Assembly: GCA_963797085.1 (NCBI GenBank)
Contig: CAWCOA010000007.1
Span: 1-64,000 of the forward strand
DNA length: 64,000 bases
Reading direction: 5' to 3'
From: JASJBU01 sp963797085
Lineage (GTDB): Bacteria > Pseudomonadota > Gammaproteobacteria > Chromatiales > Chromatiaceae
The position numbers and the translations under genes were made by a program. This document shows positions 26,179-35,600 of the stretch, piece by piece. Positions within the stretch are counted from its first letter, which is position 1; every line of letters starts with the position of its first letter. The notes under the pieces were generated by a model. That model did not search any database, was not told the DNA's origin, and worked only from the letters and a program-made list of their open reading frames with translations.

Positions 26179-27105
26179 TCATTGATATGTACATGTCCGC
26201 GTCTTGTATCTTTCGCACTCAGACAGATAAGTCTCAGTGCTTTTGGGCATAGGGGTTCGGGCGCGGGTGATATAAGTGATCAATCTGACGCCGGCATCGA
26301 GCAGGTGTTTACCATCGATTACGTCAACCTGGGGTTGGCCGATCAAATCAATGCTGGAGGCGGGAGTAAAGCTAGTGATTTCCTCACCCGCCACGACAAA
26401 ATTTGACCAGATATCGAGGATATCGTCATCTGTTCTCAATGTTTCGCACTTGCGCTTGGCAATTTCTGCATATTCCCGGATTAATTTGCCGACCCCATTA
26501 AAGCGTTCGTCATTCTTCATGCAAGCCACCATGTGATTGGCCACTTGGTCGATGTTCCTCATCGTCATTGCGATCTTGATGTATCTGCTTTCATAAAAGG
26601 CTTCGACTGACATTGTGAAAGCCTTGAACGGTTCTCCCCAGAGTTCATCGATACCCTCATCGCCATTTCTATGCTTGACGAGCTTACCTAACGCCAGTGC
26701 CTCACGTAGACAGAGTCCGCATTCATGCATCAAATCATTTTCAGGGAGTATTTTGACGCCACTTGCTTCCAGTTCAACGAGGTGGGTAAAAATATCTGCC
26801 GCGCGGTTGAACAGGGCTCCAGCGAGCATGGCTCCCTTGACGCGTTTTTTCTTCGGATTGTGCTCAGCTTGATAGGATGCCCGTACATCATCCAATAATT
26901 TACCGGGGATGTTGATGCCATGTTCCGTATGATTGAACAAACGGCGTGTCAATGACTGGATAAGGCGTTTTTTTGCGGTTAGAGAATCCCGAGGCGGTTC
27001 ATAGCATTTTATCCAGTACTCATCGTAATAGACTCGTGTGACGCCATCGATCTCACGGCGAACTCCATTTTCAATGGCCTCATTCATCTCAAACTGATTT
27101 CTCAT
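26179..27105 (-). CDS. Conserved-looking protein of unknown function
   Basis: A 308-residue soluble protein from the ATG at 27105 (a TTG at 27108 also fits). It is mostly helical by composition, with 'LIQSLTRRLFNHTEHGINIP', 'GAMLAGALFNRAADIFTHLV' and several charged helices; there is no signal peptide or membrane segment. I do not recognise the family. It is divergent from an MCP fragment 40 bases away. The spacer 25961-26178 shows no gene. Confidence 0.65.
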   Translation of the reverse strand: MRNQFEMNEAIENGVRREIDGVTRVYYDEYWIKCYEPPRDSLTAKKRLIQSLTRRLFNHTEHGINIPGKLLDDVRASYQAEHNPKKKRVKGAMLAGALFNRAADIFTHLVELEASGVKILPENDLMHECGLCLREALALGKLVKHRNGDEGIDELWGEPFKAFTMSVEAFYESRYIKIAMTMRNIDQVANHMVACMKNDERFNGVGKLIREYAEIAKRKCETLRTDDDILDIWSNFVVAGEEITSFTPASSIDLIGQPQVDVIDGKHLLDAGVRLITYITRARTPMPKSTETYLSECERYKTRTCTYQ

Positions 27106-27146
27106 CAAATTAGGGTTGTTCTACGAAAATAATAGCTGAGGATGCC

Positions 27147-27566
27147 ATGGGTAGAAAAATGGTTTTCAATGAAAAACAGGAGAATCCCTCAGAAATGGTT
27201 TGGAGTAAAGATTTGAAATTAAGGTGGACAGTACATAGAGAAATCGCCAACGGGGATTTGTCGTTAGACAGTCATGATGAAATCGGGCGATTGATGGATG
27301 GCATGCAGATGATGAATGTCGACCTTTGCGGGATGGAGGGTCAGGTGATGAGCGTCGCAGATCAGCTTATCCTGACAGTTGGGCATGGCGAAGCCACTTC
27401 TCAAGAAACCAATCAGGAACTGAACCGGTTGGCCGCGGCTCTCACCGAGATGACCGCTACCGCGAATGAACTGGTGGAGAATATCCGCCAGTTGATGGCG
27501 ACAGCTGGGGTGTCGCTAGGACGGCTGATGCGGCCCACGTTGGCTGCAACCGGAACGCAGGTGTAG
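27147..27566 (+). pseudogene. Methyl-accepting chemotaxis protein fragment
   Basis: A 139-residue product with a HAMP-like segment ('IANGDLSLDSHDEIGRLMDG') followed by the start of a signalling domain ('NRLAAALTEMTATANELVEN'), then unrelated C-terminal residues. It lacks sensor, membrane helices and the conserved hairpin tip, so it is a truncated remnant of a chemoreceptor. The rplU promoter begins right at its stop. Confidence 0.6.
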
Positions 27567-27595
27567 TTGACCTGGGGTTTTCTTCTGAGTAGAAT
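27567..27595 (+). promoter_or_regulatory. Sigma-70 type promoter for rplU-rpmA
   Basis: TTGACC, a 17-base spacer, then TAGAAT, close to consensus -35 and -10 boxes, 65 bases upstream of the rplU ATG. Confidence 0.65.
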
Positions 27596-27660
27596 TCCCG
27601 CTCTTTACTCTGCTGCCTTCCGGGCGGCGCGTAATAACAGTTTTCTTGGGGATCTAGGTT

Positions 27661-27975
27661 ATGTATGCGGTAGTTCAAACCGGCGGCAAGCAATATCGCG
27701 TCTCAGAAGGCGACACTATCAAGGTTGAGAAGCTGGTTGCTGACGAAGGTGCTTCTGTCGAGCTGGATAAGGTTCTGATGGTCACCGACGGCGATGATGT
27801 CAAGGTCGGCGCCCCCTATGTCGATGGAGGCAAGGTAACCGCCACCGTGAAATCCCATGGCCGTGGCAAGAAGGTTAAAATCATCAAGTTTCGTCGGCGC
27901 AAGCATCACATGAAGCGGCAGGGTCATCGCCAGTGGTTTACCGAACTGCAGGTGACTGGCATCAGCGCCGGTTGA
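27661..27975 (+). CDS. rplU: 50S ribosomal protein L21
   Basis: A 104-residue L21 ('MYAVVQTGGKQYRVSEGDTI', 'KVKIIKFRRRKHHMKRQGHR'). It binds 23S rRNA in the large subunit. It is followed 12 bases later by rpmA, the universal arrangement. Confidence 0.97.
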   Translation: MYAVVQTGGKQYRVSEGDTIKVEKLVADEGASVELDKVLMVTDGDDVKVGAPYVDGGKVTATVKSHGRGKKVKIIKFRRRKHHMKRQGHRQWFTELQVTGISAG

Positions 27976-27987
27976 GGAGAAAATCAG

Positions 27988-28245
27988 ATGGCACATAAAA
28001 AGGCAGGCGGTAGTACACGAAACGGCCGCGATTCAGAGTCGAAACGCCTCGGCGTGAAAATTTACGGTGGTGAAGCCATCAGGGCAGGCAGCATCATCGT
28101 GCGCCAGCGCGGCACGCATTTTCATAATGGCGTGAATGTTGGAATTGGCAAAGACCACACCTTGTTCGCCAAGGCGGATGGTAAAGTGGTGTTTGAGATG
28201 AAAGGGCCCCGTAACCGCAAGTTTGTGAGCGTGGTTAGCGACTAG
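27988..28245 (+). CDS. rpmA: 50S ribosomal protein L27
   Basis: An 85-residue L27 starting 'MAHKKAGGSTRNGRDSESKR'; its N-terminus reaches the peptidyl-transferase centre. It shares a transcript with rplU and ends before a hairpin terminator. Confidence 0.97.
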   Translation: MAHKKAGGSTRNGRDSESKRLGVKIYGGEAIRAGSIIVRQRGTHFHNGVNVGIGKDHTLFAKADGKVVFEMKGPRNRKFVSVVSD

Positions 28246-28267
28246 GCTGGTACGGCATAACAGCTAC

Positions 28268-28297
28268 AAAGGCCTCGTCATCAGACGGGGCTTTTTA
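28268..28297 (+). terminator. Rho-independent terminator after rpmA
   Basis: GCCTCGTC-ATCA-GACGGGGC followed by a T-run, between rpmA and obgE. Confidence 0.75.
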
Positions 28298-28308
28298 CGT
28301 TTTGGACT

Positions 28309-29388
28309 ATGAAATTTATTGATGAAGCCACAATCAAGGTAGAGGCCGGTGACGGCGGCAACGGCTGCGCCAGTTTTCGCAGGGAGAAGTATATTCCCCG
28401 GGGCGGGCCTGATGGCGGTGATGGCGGCAATGGCGGCAGTGTCTATCTGATTGCGGATAGTGGCCTGAATACCCTGGTGGATTTTCGTACACAACGGACG
28501 CATCGGGCGGAACGTGGCCAGAATGGCATGGGCCGTCAGCGAACTGGGCGCAAGGGGCAGGATCTCCATGTGCGAGTGCCGGTAGGAACTCGAGTGGTGA
28601 ATGAGGAGACCGATGAACTCATAGGCGAGTTGTTACAACACGGCCAGGAGCTGCTGGTTGCCCAGGGAGGGGAGCGCGGCATTGGCAATGTGCATTTCAA
28701 AAGCAGTACGAATCGAGCCCCCAGGCAGTTTACTCATGGCACAGAGGGAGAGCGCCATCAGCTCCAGTTGGAGCTGATCCTGCTAGCCGACGTCGGTTTG
28801 CTTGGGATGCCGAATGCAGGCAAGTCCAGCCTGATCCGCAAGATCTCCAGCGCCCGTCCGAAAGTGGCGGATTATCCTTTTACCACCCTCTACCCCAATC
28901 TGGGCGTGGTCAGTCTGGGTCGCGATCAGAGCTTCGTGGTGGCTGATATACCCGGGGTCATCGAAGGAGCGGCAGAGGGCGCCGGTCTGGGGCTGCAGTT
29001 CCTCAAGCATCTTTCCCGTACCCGCTTGCTGCTGCATCTGGTGGATGTGGCGCCGCTCGACGAGCAGGTCTCTCTGTTGGATCAGATTAGGCGCATCGAA
29101 AACGAACTCTCCAACTATTCTGCTCAGCTGGCTGGGCGTGAGCGTTGGCTGGTGTTGAACAAGAGTGACCTGCTGCTGGAAGATGAGGTTCAGGAGCGAC
29201 GTGATGCATTGGTCAAACAATTGGACTGGGCTGGGCCGGTGTTCACGATATCAGCTATAACGGGTGAGGGCATTGATGTGCTCTTATCGGCCTTGATGAA
29301 GCGACTCGAGGAGATATGGCAGTCTGAACAGATAGCTGTGGGCAGTGAAGTGGCAGCAGATGAGCCATGGGATCCTCACCAGTCATGA
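28309..29388 (+). CDS. obgE: GTPase ObgE/CgtA
   Basis: A 359-residue Obg GTPase for late 50S assembly and stress control. It has the glycine-rich Obg fold (residues 1-158), then the G domain with G1 'GMPNAGKSS', G3 'DIPGVIEGAAEGAGLG' and G4 'NKSD'. The poorly conserved acidic C-terminal tail is short. It is followed by proB 13 bases later. Confidence 0.96.
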   Translation: MKFIDEATIKVEAGDGGNGCASFRREKYIPRGGPDGGDGGNGGSVYLIADSGLNTLVDFRTQRTHRAERGQNGMGRQRTGRKGQDLHVRVPVGTRVVNEETDELIGELLQHGQELLVAQGGERGIGNVHFKSSTNRAPRQFTHGTEGERHQLQLELILLADVGLLGMPNAGKSSLIRKISSARPKVADYPFTTLYPNLGVVSLGRDQSFVVADIPGVIEGAAEGAGLGLQFLKHLSRTRLLLHLVDVAPLDEQVSLLDQIRRIENELSNYSAQLAGRERWLVLNKSDLLLEDEVQERRDALVKQLDWAGPVFTISAITGEGIDVLLSALMKRLEEIWQSEQIAVGSEVAADEPWDPHQS

Positions 29389-29401
29389 GGGCGGAGTCAG
29401 T

Positions 29402-30526
29402 ATGATTTCCAGGCAAGCAATACGCAACGCCCGGCGCTGGGTCATCAAGATCGGCAGTGCCTTGCTAACCTCGAATGGGCAAGGGCTGTCCCGGGAGGCC
29501 CTGGCCCCTTGGGTAGAACAGATGGCCAGCTTGCATAAGGCCGGCCACGAGGTGGTACTGGTTTCCTCGGGTGCGGTAGCGGAAGGTATGAGCCGCATGG
29601 GCTGGGAGAGCCGTCCCCACCATCTGAACAACCTGCAGGCCGCCGCTGCGATTGGTCAAATGGGCTTGATACATGCCTATGAGGCATGTTTTCAAAAGCA
29701 TGGTTTGCATACGGCGCAGATCCTGCTGACCCGTGACGACCTGGCGGACCGTTCACGATATCTGAATGCCCGTAGCGCGCTGCGGACCCTGCTCTCACTG
29801 GGTGTAGTGCCGGTGGTTAATGAGAACGATACCGTCGCCACGGAAGAACTGCGTTTTGGTGACAATGACACCCTCGCGGCGTTGGTCGCGAATCTCATCG
29901 AGGCCGACCTGCTGGTGTTGCTGACCGATCAGGATGGCTTGTTCGATGCAGACCCCCGTTTTAACTCTCAAGCTCAGCTCATCCATGAAACCCGGGTGGA
30001 CAATCCGCAGCTCGATGCGGTCGCCGGCGGCAGCGCCAGTGGCCTGGGGCTTGGTGGCATGGTCACCAAGGTGCGTGCCGCGCGCCTGGCGGCCCGTTCG
30101 GGCACTGGCACAGTGATAGCTTCGGGTAAGCTCGGTCAGGTGCTGGACAGCATTGGTCAGGGGGATGAAATCGGCACCCTGTTGGTGCCGGTGCAGGAAC
30201 CGCAGGCAGCCAGAAAGCGTTGGCTGGCCGGGCAGTTGCAGGTCAGAGGCAGCCTGACCCTGGACGATGGGGCGGTGCGGGTCCTGCGGGAAAAAGGCAG
30301 TAGCCTGCTGGCGGTGGGCGTAGTGGATATGAGTGGTGAATTCACTCGTGGCGAAGCCGTGGTCTGTCTGGATACCTCCGGCTGTGAGGTGGCCCGTGGG
30401 CTGGTGAATTATGCAGCGCAGGAGACGCGCCGCATTATTGGCAAAACCAGTGGTCAGATCGAATCAATTCTGGGCTATGTTGATGAGCAGGAATTGATTC
30501 ATCGGGATAATCTGGTCCTGCTTTAA
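29402..30526 (+). CDS. proB: Glutamate 5-kinase
   Basis: A 374-residue enzyme phosphorylating glutamate in the first step of proline synthesis. The kinase domain (residues 1-260) has 'WVIKIGSALLT', 'VSSGAVAEGM' and 'GLGLGGMVTKVRAARLA'; a C-terminal PUA domain covers about 275-365. The ATG at 29402 follows a GGAG; the upstream open frame overlaps obgE and is discounted. Confidence 0.95.
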   Translation: MISRQAIRNARRWVIKIGSALLTSNGQGLSREALAPWVEQMASLHKAGHEVVLVSSGAVAEGMSRMGWESRPHHLNNLQAAAAIGQMGLIHAYEACFQKHGLHTAQILLTRDDLADRSRYLNARSALRTLLSLGVVPVVNENDTVATEELRFGDNDTLAALVANLIEADLLVLLTDQDGLFDADPRFNSQAQLIHETRVDNPQLDAVAGGSASGLGLGGMVTKVRAARLAARSGTGTVIASGKLGQVLDSIGQGDEIGTLLVPVQEPQAARKRWLAGQLQVRGSLTLDDGAVRVLREKGSSLLAVGVVDMSGEFTRGEAVVCLDTSGCEVARGLVNYAAQETRRIIGKTSGQIESILGYVDEQELIHRDNLVLL

Positions 30527-30551
30527 AGGGCTTGAGATTGCGGACATAAAA

Positions 30552-30571
30552 AAACCGGCGCTTGCCGGTTT
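30552..30571. terminator. Bidirectional terminator between proB and rpsT
   Basis: AAACCGGC-GCTT-GCCGGTTT flanked by an A-run on the left and T-rich bases on the right, so it can stop both convergent transcripts. Confidence 0.8.
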
Positions 30572-30593
30572 CTTTATGGAATATACCAGTAGG

Positions 30594-30854
30594 TCACATG
30601 GCCTTGATCTGGGTATTCAGACGGCTTTTGTGTCGAGCAGCCTTGTTTTTGTGGACCATGCCCTGATTGACGGATCGATCAATCACGGGTACAGCCTGCT
30701 TGTAAGCCTCAACCGCTGCCTCTTTGTTGCCCTGGGCAATTGCATTGACAATTTTCTTGACATGGGTGCGCATGGTGCTGCGCTGTCCCTGATTCTGCAG
30801 GCGACGCTGATCTGCCTGGCGGGCGCGTTTGCGAGCTTGGGCTGTGTTGGCCAA
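30594..30854 (-). CDS. rpsT: 30S ribosomal protein S20
   Basis: An 86-residue S20 ('ANTAQARKRARQADQRRLQN', 'RSVNQGMVHKNKAARHKSRL'). The start is TTG at 30852-30854, preceded by GGAGATTACG; the UUG start is also used by E. coli rpsT, where it takes part in autoregulation. The longer open frame to 30947 is not the gene. Confidence 0.95.
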   Translation of the reverse strand: MANTAQARKRARQADQRRLQNQGQRSTMRTHVKKIVNAIAQGNKEAAVEAYKQAVPVIDRSVNQGMVHKNKAARHKSRLNTQIKAM

Positions 30855-31060
30855 CGTAATCTCCTGAAATAGAACGAGCTTGGATAAAGGGTGCGAATTT
30901 TGCCTAAGAAAGTCCCATCTGTCAACACCGGGTAACTTGGCGCCCATAATGGCGGCGATGATTGATTCCCATTCATCATGCGCTTCAACCTATAATGGAC
31001 AGAAAATAGCATCGGACAAGGAATAAAACGCTGGCCTCATTCTTTAAATCCTTCGCCACT

Positions 31061-32566
31061 GTGGGCAGCAACACCATGCTGTCCAGAATCTTAGGTTTTG
31101 TACGTGACTTGGTGCTGGCGCGGATGTTTGGCGCGGATGCGGCCACGGATGCATTCTTCGTGGCCTTCAAAATCCCTAATTTTCTGCGCCGTCTGTTCGC
31201 CGAGGGCGCCTTCTCCATGGCCTTCGTTCCGGTTCTCAGCGAATTTCGCAGCCAGCGATCTCAGGACGAGCTGCGTAGCTTTGTCGACCGCATGGCAGGC
31301 ACCTTCGGCCTCGTACTGCTGTTGACCACCCTGGTTGGTGTTGTGGCTGCGCCGTTGTTGATCATGCTGTTCGCCCCCGGGTTTATCGGTGAGGATGAGG
31401 GCAGATACCAGCTTGCCGTGGAGATGCTCCGCCTCACCTTTCCCTATCTGTTCTTTATCTCACTGACCGCATTTGCCGGCAGTATCCTGAATGCGCACAA
31501 TCGGTTTGGCGTGCCGGCCTTTACTCCCGTGCTGCTCAACCTTTCACTGATTGGTTGCGCGCTCTGGCTTTCACCCCGGATGGACCAACCAGTGGTGGCC
31601 CTGGCCTGGGGGGTGTTGATTGCCGGTGCTGTTCAGTTCATGTTTCAGTTTCCATTTCTGCACCAGCTTAGATTGCTCCCCAGGCCAAAGTTAGCCTTCA
31701 AGGATGAGGGTGTGATGAAGGTAATGCGGTTGATGGTACCGGCCCTGTTCGGGGTTTCGGTCAGTCAGCTGAACCTGTTGCTGGATACCCTGATCGCTTC
31801 CTTTCTGGTCAGTGGCAGTATTTCCTGGCTCTACTATTCAGACCGTCTGATGGAATTCCCGGTAGGTATCCTGGGTGTGGCGCTGGGCACGGTGATACTG
31901 CCTAACCTGTCCCGCAAGCATGCGGAAAAGTCTCCTGAGGGCTTCTCCGATACCCTGGATTGGGCGCTGCGCCTGATGATCTTGCTGGGCATCCCAGCCG
32001 CTGTAGGCTTGATGTTGCTGGCCGGTCCGATGTTAACCACGCTGTTTTATTCCGAAGCGTTCAACGACCAGGATGTGGCAATGGCGACCCGCAGTCTGAT
32101 GGCTTATTCGCCGGGCCTGATGGCGATCATTCTGATCAAGGTATTGGCTCCGGGTTTTTACGCGCAGCAGGATACTCGTACGCCGGTGAAGATCGGCATT
32201 ATCGCCATGGTGGTGAATATGCTGTTGAATATCCTGCTGGTCTTCCCGCTGGCCCATGCCGGGCTGGCATTGGCGACCTCGCTCTCGTCCGCACTCAACG
32301 CCTACCTCCTCTATCGCGGCTTGATCTCCACAGGCGTTTATCGTCCCAAGGCTGGCTGGGGCAGGTTGAGCGCTCGGGTTGCCCTGGCCGCGGTGGTCAT
32401 GGGCAGCATGATCGTTTTGGCCACGGGGGAGATTTCCGCCTGGTTCGAAATCGGCGGATGGGAGCGAGTCTGGTCTCTGAGTCTGTTGATTCTGGGAGCA
32501 ATCGCCAGTTACTTTTCAGTGCTTTTTATCACGGGTATCCGTCCCCGCCATTTCCGGTCCCGTTAG
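31061..32566 (+). CDS. murJ: Lipid II flippase MurJ (MviN)
   Basis: A 501-residue (or longer) MOP-superfamily flippase with about 14 membrane helices ('MLSRILGFVRDLVLARMFGA', 'ATDAFFVAFKIPNFLRRLFA', 'EGAFSMAFVPVLSEF'). It flips the peptidoglycan precursor. The listed start is GTG at 31061, but homologues begin about ten residues earlier, and 'FFKSFATVGSNT' is encoded upstream from a CTG at 31031 preceded by AAGGA. No ATG is available in that part, so the true initiation codon is uncertain. Confidence 0.93.
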   Translation: MGSNTMLSRILGFVRDLVLARMFGADAATDAFFVAFKIPNFLRRLFAEGAFSMAFVPVLSEFRSQRSQDELRSFVDRMAGTFGLVLLLTTLVGVVAAPLLIMLFAPGFIGEDEGRYQLAVEMLRLTFPYLFFISLTAFAGSILNAHNRFGVPAFTPVLLNLSLIGCALWLSPRMDQPVVALAWGVLIAGAVQFMFQFPFLHQLRLLPRPKLAFKDEGVMKVMRLMVPALFGVSVSQLNLLLDTLIASFLVSGSISWLYYSDRLMEFPVGILGVALGTVILPNLSRKHAEKSPEGFSDTLDWALRLMILLGIPAAVGLMLLAGPMLTTLFYSEAFNDQDVAMATRSLMAYSPGLMAIILIKVLAPGFYAQQDTRTPVKIGIIAMVVNMLLNILLVFPLAHAGLALATSLSSALNAYLLYRGLISTGVYRPKAGWGRLSARVALAAVVMGSMIVLATGEISAWFEIGGWERVWSLSLLILGAIASYFSVLFITGIRPRHFRSR

Positions 32567-32655
32567 CGGACTGAATCCAACCCTCAAGACACTGCGTATA
32601 GCTGGATATCAACGGACATAGGGTCTGCTGATAACCACTTGACTTGGAGTCTGTC

Positions 32656-33651
32656 ATGCGCAGAGCAGTTTCAACCCTGCTGAGTTTGTTCCCATTGCTT
32701 TATATGTCCTCGGGACTTATCGCGGCGGGGGCGGAAAATGATCAGCTGATTGTATCCACCCAGGGATTGACCGCTTTCGATAGCGAGACCCTCGAGCCCC
32801 GTTGGAGAACGCTCGCCGGCGAGACAGTGCACAGGCCGGTAATCGCTGCAGGTGTGGCAATTGTCAGCAGTAGTTCCGGGGTCTATGCCATTGAGTCTGA
32901 AAGCGGTGCCATACATTGGCGGCTTGATGACAAAACAGACGTGTTTTCCGCCGTAGTTAACGGCGATGAGGCCTATCTCGCCAGTGAGGGGGGAGGGTTG
33001 TATGCGGTGGATGTGGATGCAGGGCATCTGCACTGGCAGAAAGAATTTAATGGCTGGGTCTATCCACCAGCCGTTTGGCAGCATCAGCTCTATACCGGTG
33101 GCAGCGCAGGCAAGCTCTGGGCATTGGAGAAGACCACTGGAAATCTCCTGTGGGAACGAGACCTGGGACAGGAAATGGTTTACAGCCCGGTTGTCACCCA
33201 GGGAGGAGTGATCATCGTGACCACTTTCGCAAAGGAAGTGTTGGCCTTCTCATCAACAGGAACCCAGCTGTGGAAAACCCAGCTGCCAGCCGTGGTCTCT
33301 TCACCGGTCTTACTGAATGGCCTACTGATTTTCACTGGCTTGGATCAACGGCTCCATGCCATGGACAACCACACGGGAGAGCTGCTTTGGAGCCGCCCGT
33401 TGCATGCACGCCTGCGAACTCCAATGACCGTCAGTCAGAATCAGCTGATCGCCATTCTGGATGACGGCCGATTGGTGAGCGTCAACAGTCACACGGGAAG
33501 CCTTGAAGAGCTAGCTCGATTCAGCGGCGAGCCCATTGCACCTCCATTTCTGCGAGGTGATCGAATTATTCTTTTTCTCCGGTCTTTCGGTGAGTCTGAG
33601 ATTATCAGTATCAATCGTCAAACCGGCAAACAATCCATCAAGGAGATCTAA
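32656..33651 (+). CDS. Exported PQQ-type beta-propeller protein
   Basis: A 331-residue protein with a signal peptide (ends near 'SSGLIAAGA') and repeated propeller blades of the BamB/PQQ type ('GVYAIESESGAIHWRL', 'GLYAVDVDAGHLHWQ', 'LWALEKTTGNLLWERDLG', 'LHAMDNHTGELLWSRPL'). The ATG at 32656 is used; a TTG at 32644 also fits. It lies two bases before a P460-type cytochrome and is probably cotranscribed. A periplasmic redox or scaffold role is likely. There is no quinoprotein catalytic signature, so PQQ binding is not shown. Confidence 0.75.
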   Translation: MRRAVSTLLSLFPLLYMSSGLIAAGAENDQLIVSTQGLTAFDSETLEPRWRTLAGETVHRPVIAAGVAIVSSSSGVYAIESESGAIHWRLDDKTDVFSAVVNGDEAYLASEGGGLYAVDVDAGHLHWQKEFNGWVYPPAVWQHQLYTGGSAGKLWALEKTTGNLLWERDLGQEMVYSPVVTQGGVIIVTTFAKEVLAFSSTGTQLWKTQLPAVVSSPVLLNGLLIFTGLDQRLHAMDNHTGELLWSRPLHARLRTPMTVSQNQLIAILDDGRLVSVNSHTGSLEELARFSGEPIAPPFLRGDRIILFLRSFGESEIISINRQTGKQSIKEI

Positions 33652-33653
33652 CC

Positions 33654-34193
33654 ATGAAACTCAAACATATTAACGCTTTATCCTTTGCAACCATGCTGAT
33701 TGCTGCGCCGCTATCCGCTGCACCATTCGGAGGTGCTGATGATATGGACTACGCAGGTAAGCTCTGGCAAAGCCTGACCGATTCCAAACTGGTCGGTAGC
33801 GGAGCAATCATGTCAACACCCTATACCGGGATGCATCCCCATGGCGCCATCCTGGATACCATCGACGCCAAAACGACCGTTGGCAAGGATACGGGAGTAG
33901 TACTTGTGAAACGCAATTACGGTGGAGAGGGGGTGAGTAAGGCTGCCGTGGCCGATGATCCGGAGAAGTATCTGAAGGCAGTGACAGTGATGTTCAAGCG
34001 CCACGGTTACGATCCTGAGAACAAAGACTGGTTCTGGGTTAAATATGCCCCGGATGGTTCAGTACTGAAGAACCCCAAGGAAATGAGCCTGGCGGGCCGG
34101 GTAGCCAAGGGTATGGATAAAGGCTGTATCGCTTGTCATACGGCCGCGCCTGGTGGTGACATGGTTTATAACCACAATCGTTTTGCTAAGTAG
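33654..34193 (+). CDS. Cytochrome P460-family haem protein
   Basis: A 179-residue exported protein: signal peptide to about residue 23, a P460-like beta-fold body ('KDWFWVKYAPDGSVLKNPK'), and a C-terminal haem-c motif 'CIACH'. Family members include cytochrome P460 (hydroxylamine oxidation, with a lysine cross-linked haem) and cytochrome c'-beta (NO binding). Which of these this is cannot be decided here. It follows the propeller gene closely. Confidence 0.75.
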   Translation: MKLKHINALSFATMLIAAPLSAAPFGGADDMDYAGKLWQSLTDSKLVGSGAIMSTPYTGMHPHGAILDTIDAKTTVGKDTGVVLVKRNYGGEGVSKAAVADDPEKYLKAVTVMFKRHGYDPENKDWFWVKYAPDGSVLKNPKEMSLAGRVAKGMDKGCIACHTAAPGGDMVYNHNRFAK

Positions 34194-34200
34194 TTAGAGT

Positions 34201-34348
34201 CCAGAAACACCCCTCCCTGGGGTGTTTCTGGAACGGAATCGAAAAATGCGATTTTCCGATTCCTTCATTTATAAAGGCTTATTGCCTTTGAAAATGCTGG
34301 CACGTCCGTATCCCAGATTAGTTTCCGTCCTTTCTGGACGGAAACTAA
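34201..34348 (+). terminator. Cluster of four hairpins after the P460 gene
   Basis: CCAGAAACACCCC-TCCCT-GGGGTGTTTCTGG (34201-34231) is a perfect 13-bp stem just after the stop. Then come GGAATCG/CGATTCC (34235-34263), AAAGGC/GCCTTT (34273-34289), and a second 13-bp perfect stem starting TTAGTTTCCGTCC (34318-34348). None has a long T-run. They fit transcript ends from both sides, since the next gene converges, or a structured RNA. Confidence 0.6.
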
Positions 34349-34417
34349 ATAGCGCAACAACAAATTGACCGGTATATCTATTCAGAGAAGTCATCTAAAT
34401 GGAGAGATACCGGTCAG

Positions 34418-35426
34418 TCATCTGAAACCCATAGAGAGTCGGGCAGCAGCTTCCGATAGTTTTTGATAGATGGGGCTGTTTTCGGGAAAGTATTCCAGAA
34501 TGGCCGAGATATATCTATCGAACGGATTGGTGATCGAACTGATCTTGCGTCTGACAGCCCAGGATAGATCGTAACTGTTCAGGGTGGTGGTGAAGGGTAC
34601 CGGATAATCGGTGCCGAACAGGATCTTATCATGAACAGCCTTTTGTTGTGCAAGGTGAGGTAGCGCCCTTGCCCGCAGAGGGACGAGAATCGCGGAAATG
34701 TCAGCGTACAGGTTGGTATATGTTTTTAATTTATCCAGCAATATGAAATAGTCATCATCGAAATCATGGGGGTTGCGGGTGATGTTTTTCCAAATGAGTA
34801 ATTTATGATTGATGCGCCCCAGCCCCATGTGCGCAGCAATTACCGTGACACCACATGCAAGGGGAAGCTCCAGCATGTTGACACCCTCGTAACGCCGTCT
34901 CGGAATCAATGGTGTATTCACTGCCTATATGGACAATGAGGGGCAGCTTGTGGGATTTCAGTTTTTCGTAATAGGCGGTGAAGCGTTCATCATTGAGATC
35001 GATCCCCCAGTAATTCTGTAGGAATTTTGCGCCATGGCAGCCTTGCTCAACATACTGGTCAAGCAAATCGAGTGCATTCGGTCTCAGTGGATTGATTGAG
35101 AGAAAAGGTATAAACAGCTCTGGGTGTCTCGTGTAGACTCCAAGGACATCTTGCGTGGCGGCGCAGACGGTTCTGTCTCTCCCTATCTGTTTACCTTGTC
35201 TGTTCAGTCGGGCATCTACGCCAAACAGGCATGCCTTTTTTACGTAACCTGACTGTCGGATAGCGTTAGCCATTGCCGCTACATATGCCGCGAATGGTTC
35301 CGTGAGCAGCTTTTCTCGATCCACACCGAGTTTTTTAGCAAAAAATCTTACTGAAAACCGGTCAAATAACCGATCGAATCTGACTTCCGGACTGAGCAGG
35401 TGAGTATGAATGTCGATGGTCTGCAT
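34418..35426 (-). pseudogene. Amidohydrolase-2 family protein, single frameshift
   Basis: The ATG at 35426 opens a metal-dependent amidohydrolase: 'IDIHTHLLSP' (HxH), 'GAKFLQNYWGIDLND', 'LPLIVHIGSEYTID'. Near 34905 the frame changes and the product continues 'RRYEGVNMLELPLACGVTVI', 'AAHMGLG' and 'KILFGTDYPVPF' (final Asp) to 34418. Restored length is about 335 residues, normal for the family. The substrate is unknown. One indel only, so a sequence error is possible. Confidence 0.75.
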
Positions 35427-35600
35427 GCGGAGCTTGTCTGGTGGTGATTGGAATGCCTGCTCGTAGCATAACCCTCGGCAGGTGGATTAAGCTAAATCTT
35501 GGCCGAAGCTCGGGCATGGAAGAATCAGCCCTGGAAACTGATTGGGGTATGGTTGAGGGTCCAGGCTGAGCCTCGCGGTCACCGGGTTTTTGGGTGCCGG

